Shown one piece after another: positions 25,404 through 34,457 of a DNA stretch of 64,000 bases (the stretch's first letter is position 1; every line of letters starts with the position of its first letter). The stretch is from JAGLOK01 sp963676355. GTDB taxonomy: Bacteria > Bacillota > Clostridia > Christensenellales > UMGS416. A model generated the notes under the pieces. It did no database searches. It was not told the origin of the DNA and was given only the letters and a program-made list of their open reading frames with translations. Location: assembly GCA_963676355.1 (NCBI GenBank), contig OY781093.1, positions 3,162,001 to 3,226,000 of the forward strand, read 5' to 3'. The position numbers and the translations under genes are program-made.

Positions 25404-26939
25404 TTATATCAGTTCAGGGTTTTTACCCATTTTTATTCCAAAAGAAAACTCAACTCCGCCTTCTACATTGCGCACTCCATAAGGCATCTTATGAGCCGTC
25501 TGAATGTTTTTGACTATGCTTAATCCAAGTCCGTGTCCACCGTCCGCCCTGCTTCGTGCATCATCCACGCGGTAAAAGCTGTTCCATATTTCATTGATTT
25601 TATCCTCGGGAATATTTTGTCCATAGTTCATCACGGTTACTTCATAATAATTATCCTTTGGTTTAACATCAATTATAATTTTATTTTTATCATCAGTATG
25701 GCGTACGGCGTTAGATAAATAGTTGCCAATCACTCTGTTTATTAGCTTTATATCCCCATAACCCCAAACTTCATCCAAAGCGCTTTTAACTTCAATATCT
25801 AGCCCAGGATGCGCCGCACTAAATTTTTCAGCATTATTCACCAAAAACTCATTTACCTCAAAATCTGTTTCTTTAGGCACAATATATCCCGCCTCAAGTT
25901 GAGTTAAATCCATGAGTTCGTTCACCAAAAGTCCCAATCTTTCAGACTCTTCAGCAATAACCTGCGCATAGTAATCTCTTCGCTCTTTGTCTTGGCACAC
26001 ATCGCTTGCAAGACCAATCGAGTATCCCTGCATTAGTGCTATGGGTGTTTTAAGCTCATGGGACACTGTTGCCACAAACCTCCGTCTAAGCTCGTCCAAC
26101 CTTTTCGCTTTTTTAAGCTCCTCCTTTAAATCACTAATGGTAGTCTCCAAGCTCCCGGACAGAGTATTTATGCTATTTGCAAGTTCTTCTAGTTCATCAT
26201 TTGTGTTAACCTCACATGAGGAATCAAAATCCAATTCTGATATTTGTTTTGTCACTCTGTTCATGTTTTTAATAGGCTCAACGAACTTTTTAGACATAAA
26301 ATATGTCATAAAAATAATTATTATAAGGCTTACTCCCGCTGTCCCCAATAAGAAAAGATTGAAGATGCGGACAGTTTCAGTAAGCGATTGCATCTGCGCT
26401 ACAATCATCATATTAGAACCATCATCCAAAACACTTTCAACAATGTAATATTCTGATTTGCGAGCTGCGATTAGTCTGGTAAAAGTGGTTTTATCATCAA
26501 TTTCGTCTGTTTTACTCGATTGTATTTCCCTCGGAACAAACTGTTGCAGAACTGCTTTTATTCCGTGTCCCGGCACAAAGTCTGAATCCTCATTGTTTCT
26601 ATCCTGTTGATTGCCTCGTCCGCCGCCAAGAAGCTCTCCTTGGAAAAGCCGCGCAGCTGTCATATAAATAATATTGTTGTCCTCAAATATAATTATTCTT
26701 GCTGATAGCTGTTCTTCAATTTTAAGTATCTCCGCAAGATTATTACCATAGTCCCCGTCCCAAAAATTCACTTTTTCAACTGCTTCAAGCAAATCTTTTT
26801 TCTTTTTGGCATTATAGACAGGCTTGAGAAAAAGAGTGTTAGCAATAAGCGCTATCGCGATAAAAAGCGCAAGCACTGCAACTATCCTTATAAAAAGCCT
26901 AACGGCTATTGATTTTTTTAGCTTAAAATTCTTTTTCAA
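25404..26939 (-). CDS. Membrane sensor histidine kinase
   Basis: About 511 residues. Two helices (near residues 15-38 and 190-212) flank an extracellular sensor region of about 150 residues, followed by HAMP, the HisKA box FVATVSHELKTP (phospho-accepting His near 300), N box NYLSNAVRHT and G box GGHGLGLSIV. A GTG at 26951 would sit directly on the ribosome site, so I prefer the TTG at 26939, 11 bases after GGGAG; this start is uncertain. It overlaps the response regulator gene. It presumably controls the export genes downstream (MATE, MacAB-like). Confidence 0.9.
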   Translation of the reverse strand: MKKNFKLKKSIAVRLFIRIVAVLALFIAIALIANTLFLKPVYNAKKKKDLLEAVEKVNFWDGDYGNNLAEILKIEEQLSARIIIFEDNNIIYMTAARLFQGELLGGGRGNQQDRNNEDSDFVPGHGIKAVLQQFVPREIQSSKTDEIDDKTTFTRLIAARKSEYYIVESVLDDGSNMMIVAQMQSLTETVRIFNLFLLGTAGVSLIIIIFMTYFMSKKFVEPIKNMNRVTKQISELDFDSSCEVNTNDELEELANSINTLSGSLETTISDLKEELKKAKRLDELRRRFVATVSHELKTPIALMQGYSIGLASDVCQDKERRDYYAQVIAEESERLGLLVNELMDLTQLEAGYIVPKETDFEVNEFLVNNAEKFSAAHPGLDIEVKSALDEVWGYGDIKLINRVIGNYLSNAVRHTDDKNKIIIDVKPKDNYYEVTVMNYGQNIPEDKINEIWNSFYRVDDARSRADGGHGLGLSIVKNIQTAHKMPYGVRNVEGGVEFSFGIKMGKNPELI

Positions 26940-27591
26940 GTTTATATCCACTCCCGCGTATAGTTTTTAACATGTCCCTGTGCTCGCCCAGTCTTGCGCG
27001 CAACCTGTTTATGTGCGAGTCTACAGTTCTGTCTCCTCCAGGAAAATCCATGCCCCAAACAGCATCTAAAATCTTCTCGCGTGAAAGAACAATATCATGG
27101 TTTTCAATCAAATATTCTAAAAGAGAAAACTCTTTTGGCAAGAGCTCCACCCTTTCACCAGAAATTATAACCTCATGAGAATTATGGTTAAGCTCAATGC
27201 CACCTAGTTTTTTCACACCGTCTTCGCCCAATCTCTTCATGCGTGCATTTATTCTGGCTACCAGCGTAATCGGATTAAAAGGTTTTGTCACATAGTCGTC
27301 TGCACCCATGTCAAAGCCCGAAAGTTCATCAATGTCCTCCGAGCGTGCTGTAAGCATCATAACAGGAGCATCAGTAAAGCCTCTTATAAGATTGCATGCT
27401 TCAAATCCATCCATATTCGGCATCATAACATCTAATATAATTAGATTAAAGTTGTCACTTTTTGCTTTTTCAACAGCATCCAGTCCATCTTCAGCCTCTG
27501 TTACGCTATAGCCTTCCTTTGTCAGGAAGTCATTTAGAAGCACGCGTATTCTCATTTCATCATCTGCAATAAGTATCTTTCCTGTAGGCAT
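26923..27591 (-). CDS. OmpR/PhoB-family response regulator
   Basis: 222 residues: receiver domain with the acidic pair LIADDEMR, phospho-acceptor Asp in LIILDVMMPNMDGF near residue 54 and the conserved Lys in VTKPFNP; then a winged-helix domain (LPKEFSLLEYLIENHDIVLSREKIL, DRTVDSHINRLRARLG). GGAGACAATT precedes the ATG. The gene overlaps the histidine kinase, making a cognate pair. Its targets are probably this locus. Confidence 0.94.
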   Translation of the reverse strand: MPTGKILIADDEMRIRVLLNDFLTKEGYSVTEAEDGLDAVEKAKSDNFNLIILDVMMPNMDGFEACNLIRGFTDAPVMMLTARSEDIDELSGFDMGADDYVTKPFNPITLVARINARMKRLGEDGVKKLGGIELNHNSHEVIISGERVELLPKEFSLLEYLIENHDIVLSREKILDAVWGMDFPGGDRTVDSHINRLRARLGEHRDMLKTIRGSGYKLEKEF

Positions 27592-27676
27592 AATTGTCTC
27601 CGCAATTTAATGAATTAATTTTCACATACTATTATAACAGTGTTTTAACTTAATTATTAATAATTTATGAATATAA

Positions 27677-27702
27677 CAAAAACCGCAGCTTTTGTGCCAC
27701 GG
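27677..27702 (-). terminator. Terminator of the pst-pho-aquaporin operon
   Basis: On the reverse strand CCGTGGC pairs with GCTGCGG (including G-U pairs) around ACAAAA, followed by TTTTTG. It lies about 25 bases after the aquaporin stop. Confidence 0.65.
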
Positions 27703-27725
27703 CTTTTTTATCTATTAATCATCGT

Positions 27726-28373
27726 TTATGCTGTTTTTTTCTGAATTATACTAAAAAGAGGAATCGCCGCAAGAGAGCCTATAAATGGTGCGGTAAGATA
27801 AATCCATATATGATTAAAATTTAGCGATGCAATAGCAGGAGCAATTGTTCTTGCCGGGTTCATCGAAGCTCCGCTCACAGGTCCACCTATAGCTGCAGCC
27901 AGTGCAACAGTTCCACCTATAGCAATTCCCGCCATAACTCCCTTTTCCTTATGCCCTGTGGAAACATTTAATATAACAGTCATCAATATAAATGTTAGTA
28001 CAGCTTCCATAACAAAAGCTTGAGTGACACCTCCGTTTGGTATTGTAGTCCCCAATGTGATAAAGCCAGGAAACAACAGCCTTAAAATAAATGCAGCAAC
28101 TGCCCCGCCCATAAGCTGAAAAACAATATACAAAGATGCGGCTTTGAATCCAATTTTATTTAGTGCAAAAAAGCTTACTGTGACAGCAGGGTTAAAGTGT
28201 GCTCCCGATACATTTCCATACGAATATATCATGACCATTATCACAAGCCCAAACACTGCACTTATACCCCAGTGCCCTATATTGCTAAGTCCAATTTCAT
28301 TTACAACAACAGCGCCACAACCTGCAAAAACCAAAGCGAATGTACCAATTGCTTCCGCCAAATATCTTTTCAT
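27726..28373 (-). CDS. MIP-family channel (aquaporin, NIP-like)
   Basis: 215 residues, six helices, both NPA boxes present: GAHFNPAVTV and GASMNPARTI. The second box context (GPVSGASMNPAR) resembles NIP/AqpN channels. The histidine that water-specific AqpZ channels have in helix 5 is replaced by small residues (GGTVALAAAIGG), implying a wide filter that could pass glycerol or metalloid acids. Its ATG lies one base after the phoR stop, so it belongs to the phosphate operon. This placement is unusual; arsenite, an aquaporin substrate that arises from the phosphate analogue arsenate, is one possible reason. Confidence 0.9.
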   Translation of the reverse strand: MKRYLAEAIGTFALVFAGCGAVVVNEIGLSNIGHWGISAVFGLVIMVMIYSYGNVSGAHFNPAVTVSFFALNKIGFKAASLYIVFQLMGGAVAAFILRLLFPGFITLGTTIPNGGVTQAFVMEAVLTFILMTVILNVSTGHKEKGVMAGIAIGGTVALAAAIGGPVSGASMNPARTIAPAIASLNFNHIWIYLTAPFIGSLAAIPLFSIIQKKTA

Positions 28374-28374
28374 T

Positions 28375-30129
28375 TTAGACCTTTACAATGGGCATCTTAA
28401 CAATAAACTCGCTGCCCTCACCTTTTACGCTTGTTACAGTCACGCTTCCGTTATATAGCTCGGCAATGTGTTTTACAATGGACAATCCAAGTCCCGTTCC
28501 GCCCAATTCCTTCGAACGACTTTTATCCACCCTATAAAACCGTTCAAACAAGCGAGGGATATCCTTTTTGTCTATTCCTTCTCCGGTGTCTTTCACGATT
28601 ATCTCAAGCATTTGCTTCTGCGCAGACACTCTAACTTCAAGCTTTCCGCCGTCTTTGTTATATTTAATTCCATTATCAATCAAGTTAAGCAAAAGCTGCT
28701 TCATCCTGTCCCGGTTAACATACACAGTCAAAGAATCTGGTATAGTCTTTAATATCTCCACTTCTTTCTTGCTGGCAGACAGCGAAACAAGCTGTATGGT
28801 CTCATCCAATATCTTTTTTAAGTTATGAGATGAAATATTGATATCTTCACTTTTGTTTTCAATTTTTGAAAGATCCATCAAATCATTTATCAGCACATTA
28901 AGGCGCTCTGCCTCAATCTCTATTATATCCAGAAACCTTTTTGCCGTTTTAGTATCATAAACGCCATCTTCTTTAAGCGTTTCCGCATAACCTTTTATGG
29001 ATGTCAGCGGCGTACGAAGCTCATGTGATACATTAGCCACAAAGTCGCTTCTTAGCTGCTCAAGCTCGAGTGTTCTTGTAATATCGTTCATAACGATAAT
29101 TGCACCCCAAGTCTTATCGTCATATTCCATCGGATGAACACTCACTCTATAGTCCGCAGAGGTTTTCGTTCCCAGTTTAACATCAATATAATGTGTATGT
29201 TTTGTTTCAAGACATTCATCTACAGCATTCAATATGCTTTCCTGATAAACGACAAAGCTAAGCTCCACATCATCTTTGCGGCAGTCACCTTCAAAGCAAA
29301 AAAGTGCTTTTGCCTTCGAGTTCATATAAAGCATTTTTCTATCCGGTCCAACAGCTATAAGCCCGTCGTGCATGCTGGATAATACGGAGTTAAACTCGGT
29401 ATTTTTTTGCTTGATTTCAGTAAGCGAATTTTTAAGTTTCTCAGCCATTGTGTTAAATGCACTGGATAAATCATCAAGCTCTGTGGAAGTTTTAAGCTCT
29501 ACTCTTTTATTAAGATTTCCTCCGGCAAATTCATACGAAGCCTGTGCAAGCTCATTAATAGGCTGTGACAGCCTTTCAGCGAAAATAAGCGATGCGATTA
29601 CAGATATAACCATCCCTGCCGATATGCTGATTACAAGGCCAATAATCAAATTATACGAAATTCTCTTAAGCTCAATCAATGGCAAAGCAATGCGTGAGGT
29701 TATTCCCATATCCTTATCATACACTGCAACATAGAGCATATTAATATCCAAAGTATCTGAATCACGCCTTGAACTGCCCACTCCAACTTTTCTGGCTTCT
29801 ATCACTTCCGGTCTGTCCAAATGATTATCCATGCTTAAAATGTCCGCGCTGGAATCACCAAGGACTTTCCCATCATCACCTATGATTGTAATTCTATAAG
29901 GAGTATGGTCCTTGTAGGATATGGAGTTGCCCAAAGCTTTTACAGCTTCATCATATTCTAACGAATCGCTCTCTTTGATACTTTGGATCACCATTTTTGC
30001 CATCGCTTGAGCAGAGATCTTCGCCTCTTCCACAACCGATGAACGCATTGCGATAAAGGAAATAAACCCAGTAATTATCACAGCTATTAAGGATACTGCA
30101 AAAAAATAGTTAAAAAGTTTTTTACGCAT
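28375..30129 (-). CDS. phoR: Phosphate regulon sensor histidine kinase PhoR
   Basis: 584 residues. Two helices (near residues 10-27 and 160-184) enclose an extracellular domain; HAMP (LSQPINELAQASYEF), PAS domain (NSVLSSMHDGLIAVGPD), HisKA box FVANVSHELRTPLTSIKGY with the phosphorylated His near 365, N box LLNLIDNGIKYN and G box GGTGLGLSIVKH. This is the PhoR layout of Firmicutes. The start codon overlaps the phoB stop by one base. It responds to phosphate status, usually through the Pst transporter and PhoU, both in the same operon. Confidence 0.95.
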   Translation of the reverse strand: MRKKLFNYFFAVSLIAVIITGFISFIAMRSSVVEEAKISAQAMAKMVIQSIKESDSLEYDEAVKALGNSISYKDHTPYRITIIGDDGKVLGDSSADILSMDNHLDRPEVIEARKVGVGSSRRDSDTLDINMLYVAVYDKDMGITSRIALPLIELKRISYNLIIGLVISISAGMVISVIASLIFAERLSQPINELAQASYEFAGGNLNKRVELKTSTELDDLSSAFNTMAEKLKNSLTEIKQKNTEFNSVLSSMHDGLIAVGPDRKMLYMNSKAKALFCFEGDCRKDDVELSFVVYQESILNAVDECLETKHTHYIDVKLGTKTSADYRVSVHPMEYDDKTWGAIIVMNDITRTLELEQLRSDFVANVSHELRTPLTSIKGYAETLKEDGVYDTKTAKRFLDIIEIEAERLNVLINDLMDLSKIENKSEDINISSHNLKKILDETIQLVSLSASKKEVEILKTIPDSLTVYVNRDRMKQLLLNLIDNGIKYNKDGGKLEVRVSAQKQMLEIIVKDTGEGIDKKDIPRLFERFYRVDKSRSKELGGTGLGLSIVKHIAELYNGSVTVTSVKGEGSEFIVKMPIVKV

Positions 30130-30845
30130 TATTTTTCCTCATTAATTTTATCTGCAAATTTATACCCAACAGATCTCAGTGTCTTTATATATATTGGAGT
30201 ATCGGGGTTATCTTCTATCTTAAGTCTAAGTTGGCTAACATGTACGTCCACCGTGCGTGTTTCGCCATAATAATCATAGCCCCAAATGTCATCTAAGAGC
30301 TGCTTTCGGCTCAAAGCTCGCCCTGCATTTCGCATTAGATAATGTAAGAGATCATATTCTTTTGTCTTAAGCTCAAGCAGCTCATCGCCTTTGTAAGCTT
30401 CTCGCTTATCAGGCATGATTTTAACTGCGCCTATCGTAATAATATCATCTTCTAAAACTTTGTTTATCCTGTTTATCCTTCTTAGTACAGCGCGAACTCT
30501 AGCAACAACTTCACGAACTGAAAAAGGTTTCACAATGTAGTCGTCTGCTCCAATTTCAAGCCCCAGAACTTTGTCTCCCTCTTCTCCGCGCGCAGTAAGC
30601 ATGATTATTATTAAGTCCTCAGTTTCCTTATTCGCACGAACCTGTCTGCATATCTCATATCCATCAATACCGGGCAGCATCAAATCTAAAAGCACAACAT
30701 CCGGCTTATCTTCAAGGATAGCCTTAAGTCCGCTCTCGCCATCACTATAAGCTTTAACGTCAAATCCTGCGCTTCCAATTTTATAAACCATCAGCTCGCT
30801 TATGTGTTTATCATCTTCAACTACATATACTTTTTTCTTATCCAT
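30129..30845 (-). CDS. phoB: Phosphate regulon response regulator PhoB/PhoP
   Basis: 238 residues, starting MDKKKVYVVEDD. Receiver domain with acidic pair, Asp in VVLLDLMLPGIDGYEI and Lys in IVKPFSVREVV; OmpR-type winged helix with LKTKEYDLLHYLMRNAGRALSRKQLL and TRTVDVHVSQLRLKIEDNP. The start chosen follows an AGGTAG site; an upstream frame extension has none. It should bind the Pho box upstream of pstS. It is one base from phoR and follows phoU by 17 bases. Confidence 0.95.
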   Translation of the reverse strand: MDKKKVYVVEDDKHISELMVYKIGSAGFDVKAYSDGESGLKAILEDKPDVVLLDLMLPGIDGYEICRQVRANKETEDLIIIMLTARGEEGDKVLGLEIGADDYIVKPFSVREVVARVRAVLRRINRINKVLEDDIITIGAVKIMPDKREAYKGDELLELKTKEYDLLHYLMRNAGRALSRKQLLDDIWGYDYYGETRTVDVHVSQLRLKIEDNPDTPIYIKTLRSVGYKFADKINEEK

Positions 30846-30862
30846 AACACTACCTACGTTTA

Positions 30863-31528
30863 TTAGTTTTGAATGTGCTTGTGCTTGCCTGTGACATTGA
30901 ATATCACCCATTCAGCAACATTAGTCGCATGATCTGCAATTCTTTCAAAATATTTTGCGATTGAAACAAGAGCAACGGCCTGCTCCACTACAGCAGGGTT
31001 CGCTTTCATCATCTCTATCAGCTCATTGTATATCTTATGATACATTTCATCAACTTGCGCATCATCCTTGCCCACTTCTTTTGCCATCTTAATGTCCTGC
31101 TGCATAAACGCCTTTATCGCGCGCGAAACCATTGAACGCGCCATATCTGCCATAATCGGTAAATCAACAAGTGGCTTAATGAGCCTTTGATTATATATTC
31201 TCACCACTATCTCGCAAATGTCCTCTGCATGGTCGGCGATGCGCTCCAAATCAGTAATCAGTTTAAATATGCTTGTTATGCGTCGTAAATCTCCTGCTAC
31301 CGGATTTTGTCTCACCATTATTTCAAGACAAAGCTTTTCAATAGCGCGCTCTTGATTGTCTATATCATCATCGCCCGCTATAACTTCTTTTGCAAGCTCC
31401 AAATTCTGCGTTTTGAGTGCTTCCATGGCATTGTCAAAAGCTTTTTCTGTCATTGAGAGCATTATTATTATCTCGTCATGCAGTAATGCGAGCTCTTCTT
31501 CAAAGGGTATTCTTGTAACCATATTCAT
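30863..31528 (-). CDS. phoU: Phosphate transport regulator PhoU
   Basis: 221 residues, two three-helix bundles with PhoU metal-binding motifs (ERIADHAEDICE in the first half, ERIADHATNVAEW in the second). PhoU links the Pst transporter to PhoR and restrains phosphate uptake. AAGGAG lies 4 bases before the first ATG. It lies between pstB and phoB, which completes the classical signalling chain in one operon. Confidence 0.96.
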   Translation of the reverse strand: MNMVTRIPFEEELALLHDEIIIMLSMTEKAFDNAMEALKTQNLELAKEVIAGDDDIDNQERAIEKLCLEIMVRQNPVAGDLRRITSIFKLITDLERIADHAEDICEIVVRIYNQRLIKPLVDLPIMADMARSMVSRAIKAFMQQDIKMAKEVGKDDAQVDEMYHKIYNELIEMMKANPAVVEQAVALVSIAKYFERIADHATNVAEWVIFNVTGKHKHIQN

Positions 31529-31574
31529 TTACTCCTTGCTATTTATAAATTTAATATTCAGAATTTTTATTTTA

Positions 31575-32348
31575 TCAACCGAAACGGCCAGTAATGTAAT
31601 CTTCTGTTTTCTTATCTGTGGGATTTTCAAACAGCTTTGTTGTAGACCCAAATTCAATAATTTCCCCAAGCAGGAAAAATGCTGTCTTATCAGAAATCCG
31701 AGCTGCCTGTTGCATATTGTGTGTTACGATAACTATCGTATAGTTTTCTTTCAGCTCATGCATTAGGTCTTCGATTTTTAATGTAGCAATAGGGTCCAAC
31801 GCACTCGTAGGTTCATCCATCAGTATCACCTCAGGTTCCACAGCCAAAACGCGTGCTATACACAGCCTTTGCTGTTGTCCGCCCGATATTGAAAGTCCGT
31901 TGTCATAAAGCTTGTCTTTAACTTCATCCCAAAGCGCAGCATTCCTCAATGAACGCTCCACTATTTCATCCAGCACTGCTTTTTTGCGAATTCCGTTGAG
32001 CCTTGGGCCATATGCAATATTGTCATATATGCTCATGGGGAATGGATTCGGTTTCTGAAAAACCATCCCAACCTTTCGCCTAAGTTCTATAACATCATAA
32101 TCTTTTGTATAAATGTCATCTCCGTCAAGTGTTACAAGCCCTTCCACCCGTGCGCCTTTAATCAAATCATTTATTCTGTTTAATGAGCGAAGCATAGTAG
32201 ATTTTCCACAGCCTGAAGGACCTATAAAAGCCAAGACTTCTTTTTCGATTATATCATAATTAATGTTTTTCAATGCTTGAAAATCATCATAGTAAAAATT
32301 AAAATCCTTTATCTGCATTCTTGTTTTTGAATTGTTTTCTTTGTTCAT
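31575..32348 (-). CDS. pstB: Phosphate ABC transporter ATP-binding protein PstB
   Basis: 257 residues: Walker A GPSGCGKSTMLRSLNRIND, Q-loop MVFQKPNPFPMSIYDN, signature LSISGGQQQRLCIARVLA, Walker B VILMDEPTSALDP and IVTHNMQQA. The long NRxND and NPFP motifs are PstB-specific. AGGAG precedes the ATG, 8 bases after pstA. Confidence 0.98.
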   Translation of the reverse strand: MNKENNSKTRMQIKDFNFYYDDFQALKNINYDIIEKEVLAFIGPSGCGKSTMLRSLNRINDLIKGARVEGLVTLDGDDIYTKDYDVIELRRKVGMVFQKPNPFPMSIYDNIAYGPRLNGIRKKAVLDEIVERSLRNAALWDEVKDKLYDNGLSISGGQQQRLCIARVLAVEPEVILMDEPTSALDPIATLKIEDLMHELKENYTIVIVTHNMQQAARISDKTAFFLLGEIIEFGSTTKLFENPTDKKTEDYITGRFG

Positions 32349-32356
32349 GTTTTCTC

Positions 32357-33472
32357 CTAAATTGCATCCTTCATTTTGTCAAATCTTTCAACAAGCTTAG
32401 CCCCAGCGTTTACAACAATAATCAAAACTATTGCCACAATTCCTATTGCACTTGCAAGTTTTACATCGCCTGTTTCTTTAGCAACTGCATAGGCTTTTAC
32501 AGTCAGTGTTGATGCACTGCTTGAAAACGAGTCCGCCATTGCAGCAGCCGTACCTGCGGTTAATAAAAGTGCTGCAGACTCTGCAACAATCCTTCCAACA
32601 CCCAGCAAAACTCCAACCAATATTCCTGATATTGAGTTGGGTATTATTACTTTGTATATCGTCTGAAGCTTGGTGGCTCCCAGAGCGAGAGATCCTTCCC
32701 TAAATGAATTAGGAACTCTTTTTATAGCCTCTTCCGTCTGTCCTATAACAGTGGGAAGCAGCACTATTGAAAGCGTTAGTGCTCCTGCTATAAGTGAGTA
32801 CCCAAGATTCATGACTTTAACAAACGCCAACATACCAAACAAACCGAAAACTATGGATGGAATTCCGGACAAAGAAGTCGTTGTAAACCTTATAAGCTCC
32901 AATACCTTTCCCTGCTTTGCATATTCAGCTAAAAATATCGCACTAAATATGGATATCGGAAGTGCTATAAAAAGCGATAACGCAATCATATACAGCGTGT
33001 TTATAGCAAGAGGTAAAATCCCTTCACCCGGACGAGTGATTTTAAATCTCACTGTGCTGTTTGCGCCGAGCGAGTTTGCAATCTCATCATATTTATCTAC
33101 ACTCATGCCGACCGTGTTTTCTCCATCAACTTTTCTTAATATATCTCCCGCTTTAAGCGGAAAAAGCTGACCATCATTTGAGACAGCTCTTCTTAAAGGT
33201 GAATTCTTGTCTATAGAGGATATTTTTATGTATTCCTTTGTGTCATATTTCACCGTGTCCACATCTATCATAAGCCCACTATCCCCAGTATCTATATCCA
33301 CATATTTTGTTTGCGCATCAAAATCCCCGGTGAGAAAGTGTATGTCTATAAGTCCTGCCCCCTGAACCACTATGTATCCTATCACTAAGCCGAGAAATAC
33401 CACTATTATCGCAACACAGAAAAACATAAGAAATTTAAATATACCATCTTGTATCATCACTCTTTTTCTCAT
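32357..33472 (-). CDS. pstA: Phosphate ABC transporter permease PstA with inserted PDZ-like domain
   Basis: 371 residues, about 80-90 more than typical PstA. Residues 1-45 hold the first helix (FKFLMFFCVAIIVVFLGLVIGYIVVQG) and the FLTGDF motif. In place of the short loop usual here there are about 100 residues (52-152), including a PDZ-like unit: ISSIDKNSPLRRA, LKAGDILRKVDG, MSVDKYDEIANSLG and VRFKITRPGEG. From ILPLAINTLYMIALSL onward the sequence is a normal PstA core with EAA motif (RVPNSFREGSLALGATKLQT). The insertion faces the outside. One base after pstC. See findings. Confidence 0.93.
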   Translation of the reverse strand: MRKRVMIQDGIFKFLMFFCVAIIVVFLGLVIGYIVVQGAGLIDIHFLTGDFDAQTKYVDIDTGDSGLMIDVDTVKYDTKEYIKISSIDKNSPLRRAVSNDGQLFPLKAGDILRKVDGENTVGMSVDKYDEIANSLGANSTVRFKITRPGEGILPLAINTLYMIALSLFIALPISIFSAIFLAEYAKQGKVLELIRFTTTSLSGIPSIVFGLFGMLAFVKVMNLGYSLIAGALTLSIVLLPTVIGQTEEAIKRVPNSFREGSLALGATKLQTIYKVIIPNSISGILVGVLLGVGRIVAESAALLLTAGTAAAMADSFSSSASTLTVKAYAVAKETGDVKLASAIGIVAIVLIIVVNAGAKLVERFDKMKDAI

Positions 33473-33473
33473 A

Positions 33474-34370
33474 TCAGTATTTCCCCATTCTTTTTGTCAG
33501 CCTGCTCAAAAATATATTTATCAATATTATAAATATCAAAAGCACACTGCCTGTAGAAAACAGCATTTCTTCATGCAGTCCCGCAGCATAGCTCATTTCT
33601 AAAACAACATTTGTAGTAAGTGGTCTTATTGGGTCAAACAAACTTGAAGGCAGTCCGCCTGCAACATTTCCCGCAACAAGCACAACAGCCATCGCTTCGC
33701 CAATCGCACGGCCAACACCCAGCACCACGCCCACCAATATTCCTCTTCTGGCTGCTGGCAAAAGTACATGCATTGTTGTATACACCTTTGATGCTCCAAG
33801 CGCATACGATGCCTGCCTATATTCGTTTGGGACGCTGTTAATTGCGTTTTCAGCGATTACTATCATCGTTGGCAGTATCATCATGGTCAACACTATAATG
33901 ACCGCCAGAAGCGATTCTCCGTACGGATGCGACGATATTATATTTATTCGAGGCACTATAAATCCAAGCCCGAATATTCCATATATAACAGATGGAATTC
34001 CAGCCATCAGCATAATTCCACTTCTCATTGCTTTTTGAACTTTTGGAGGTGCAAGTTCTGAAAGAAAGGCAGCGGCAAATAAGCTTATTGGAACACCTAT
34101 TAATATAGCCCCACCTGTTGCAATTATTGAACCTACTATCATATAAAGTATTCCAAACTTTGAATTGCCGGGGACATCGCTTGGATCCCACTCCATACCG
34201 CTTATAAATTCCCAAAAAGAATAGGTTCCTTCTTTGTTAAACCATAAAAATGGCTGAATACCTTTGCTTAAAATGAAAATTATAATGAATGCAACAGCCA
34301 ATATTGAAACATAGGAGGATATTCTGAATATCAGTTCTATTATAGGTTCATGTATTTTCTTTTTTCTCAT
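33474..34370 (-). CDS. pstC: Phosphate ABC transporter permease PstC
   Basis: 298 residues with six helices. The conserved PstC features are FGILYMIVGSIIATGGAILIGVP, AGIPSVIYGIFGLGFIVP and the EAA motif (VPNEYRQASYALGASKVYT) that contacts PstB. I use the ATG of MRKKKIHEPI, preceded by GCGAGGC, instead of an ATG 21 codons upstream without a ribosome site. It partners with PstA. A 13-base hairpin lies upstream, between pstS and pstC. Confidence 0.95.
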   Translation of the reverse strand: MRKKKIHEPIIELIFRISSYVSILAVAFIIIFILSKGIQPFLWFNKEGTYSFWEFISGMEWDPSDVPGNSKFGILYMIVGSIIATGGAILIGVPISLFAAAFLSELAPPKVQKAMRSGIMLMAGIPSVIYGIFGLGFIVPRINIISSHPYGESLLAVIIVLTMMILPTMIVIAENAINSVPNEYRQASYALGASKVYTTMHVLLPAARRGILVGVVLGVGRAIGEAMAVVLVAGNVAGGLPSSLFDPIRPLTTNVVLEMSYAAGLHEEMLFSTGSVLLIFIILINIFLSRLTKRMGKY

Positions 34371-34396
34371 TTTTGCCTCGCTATTGTATATGAGAA

Positions 34397-34425
34397 ATAT
34401 GCTGACGGAATCTCCGCCAACATAT
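34397..34425 (-). other. Intercistronic hairpin between pstS and pstC
   Basis: On the reverse strand a 13-base stem (ATATGTTGGCGGA with TCCGTCAGCATAT, two G-U pairs) closes a 3-base loop. No U-run follows. A hairpin here fits the known need for more binding protein than permease, by protecting the pstS mRNA 3' end. Confidence 0.65.
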
Positions 34426-34457
34426 CCCCACATTAACTACTTAATTTCAATTACTTC

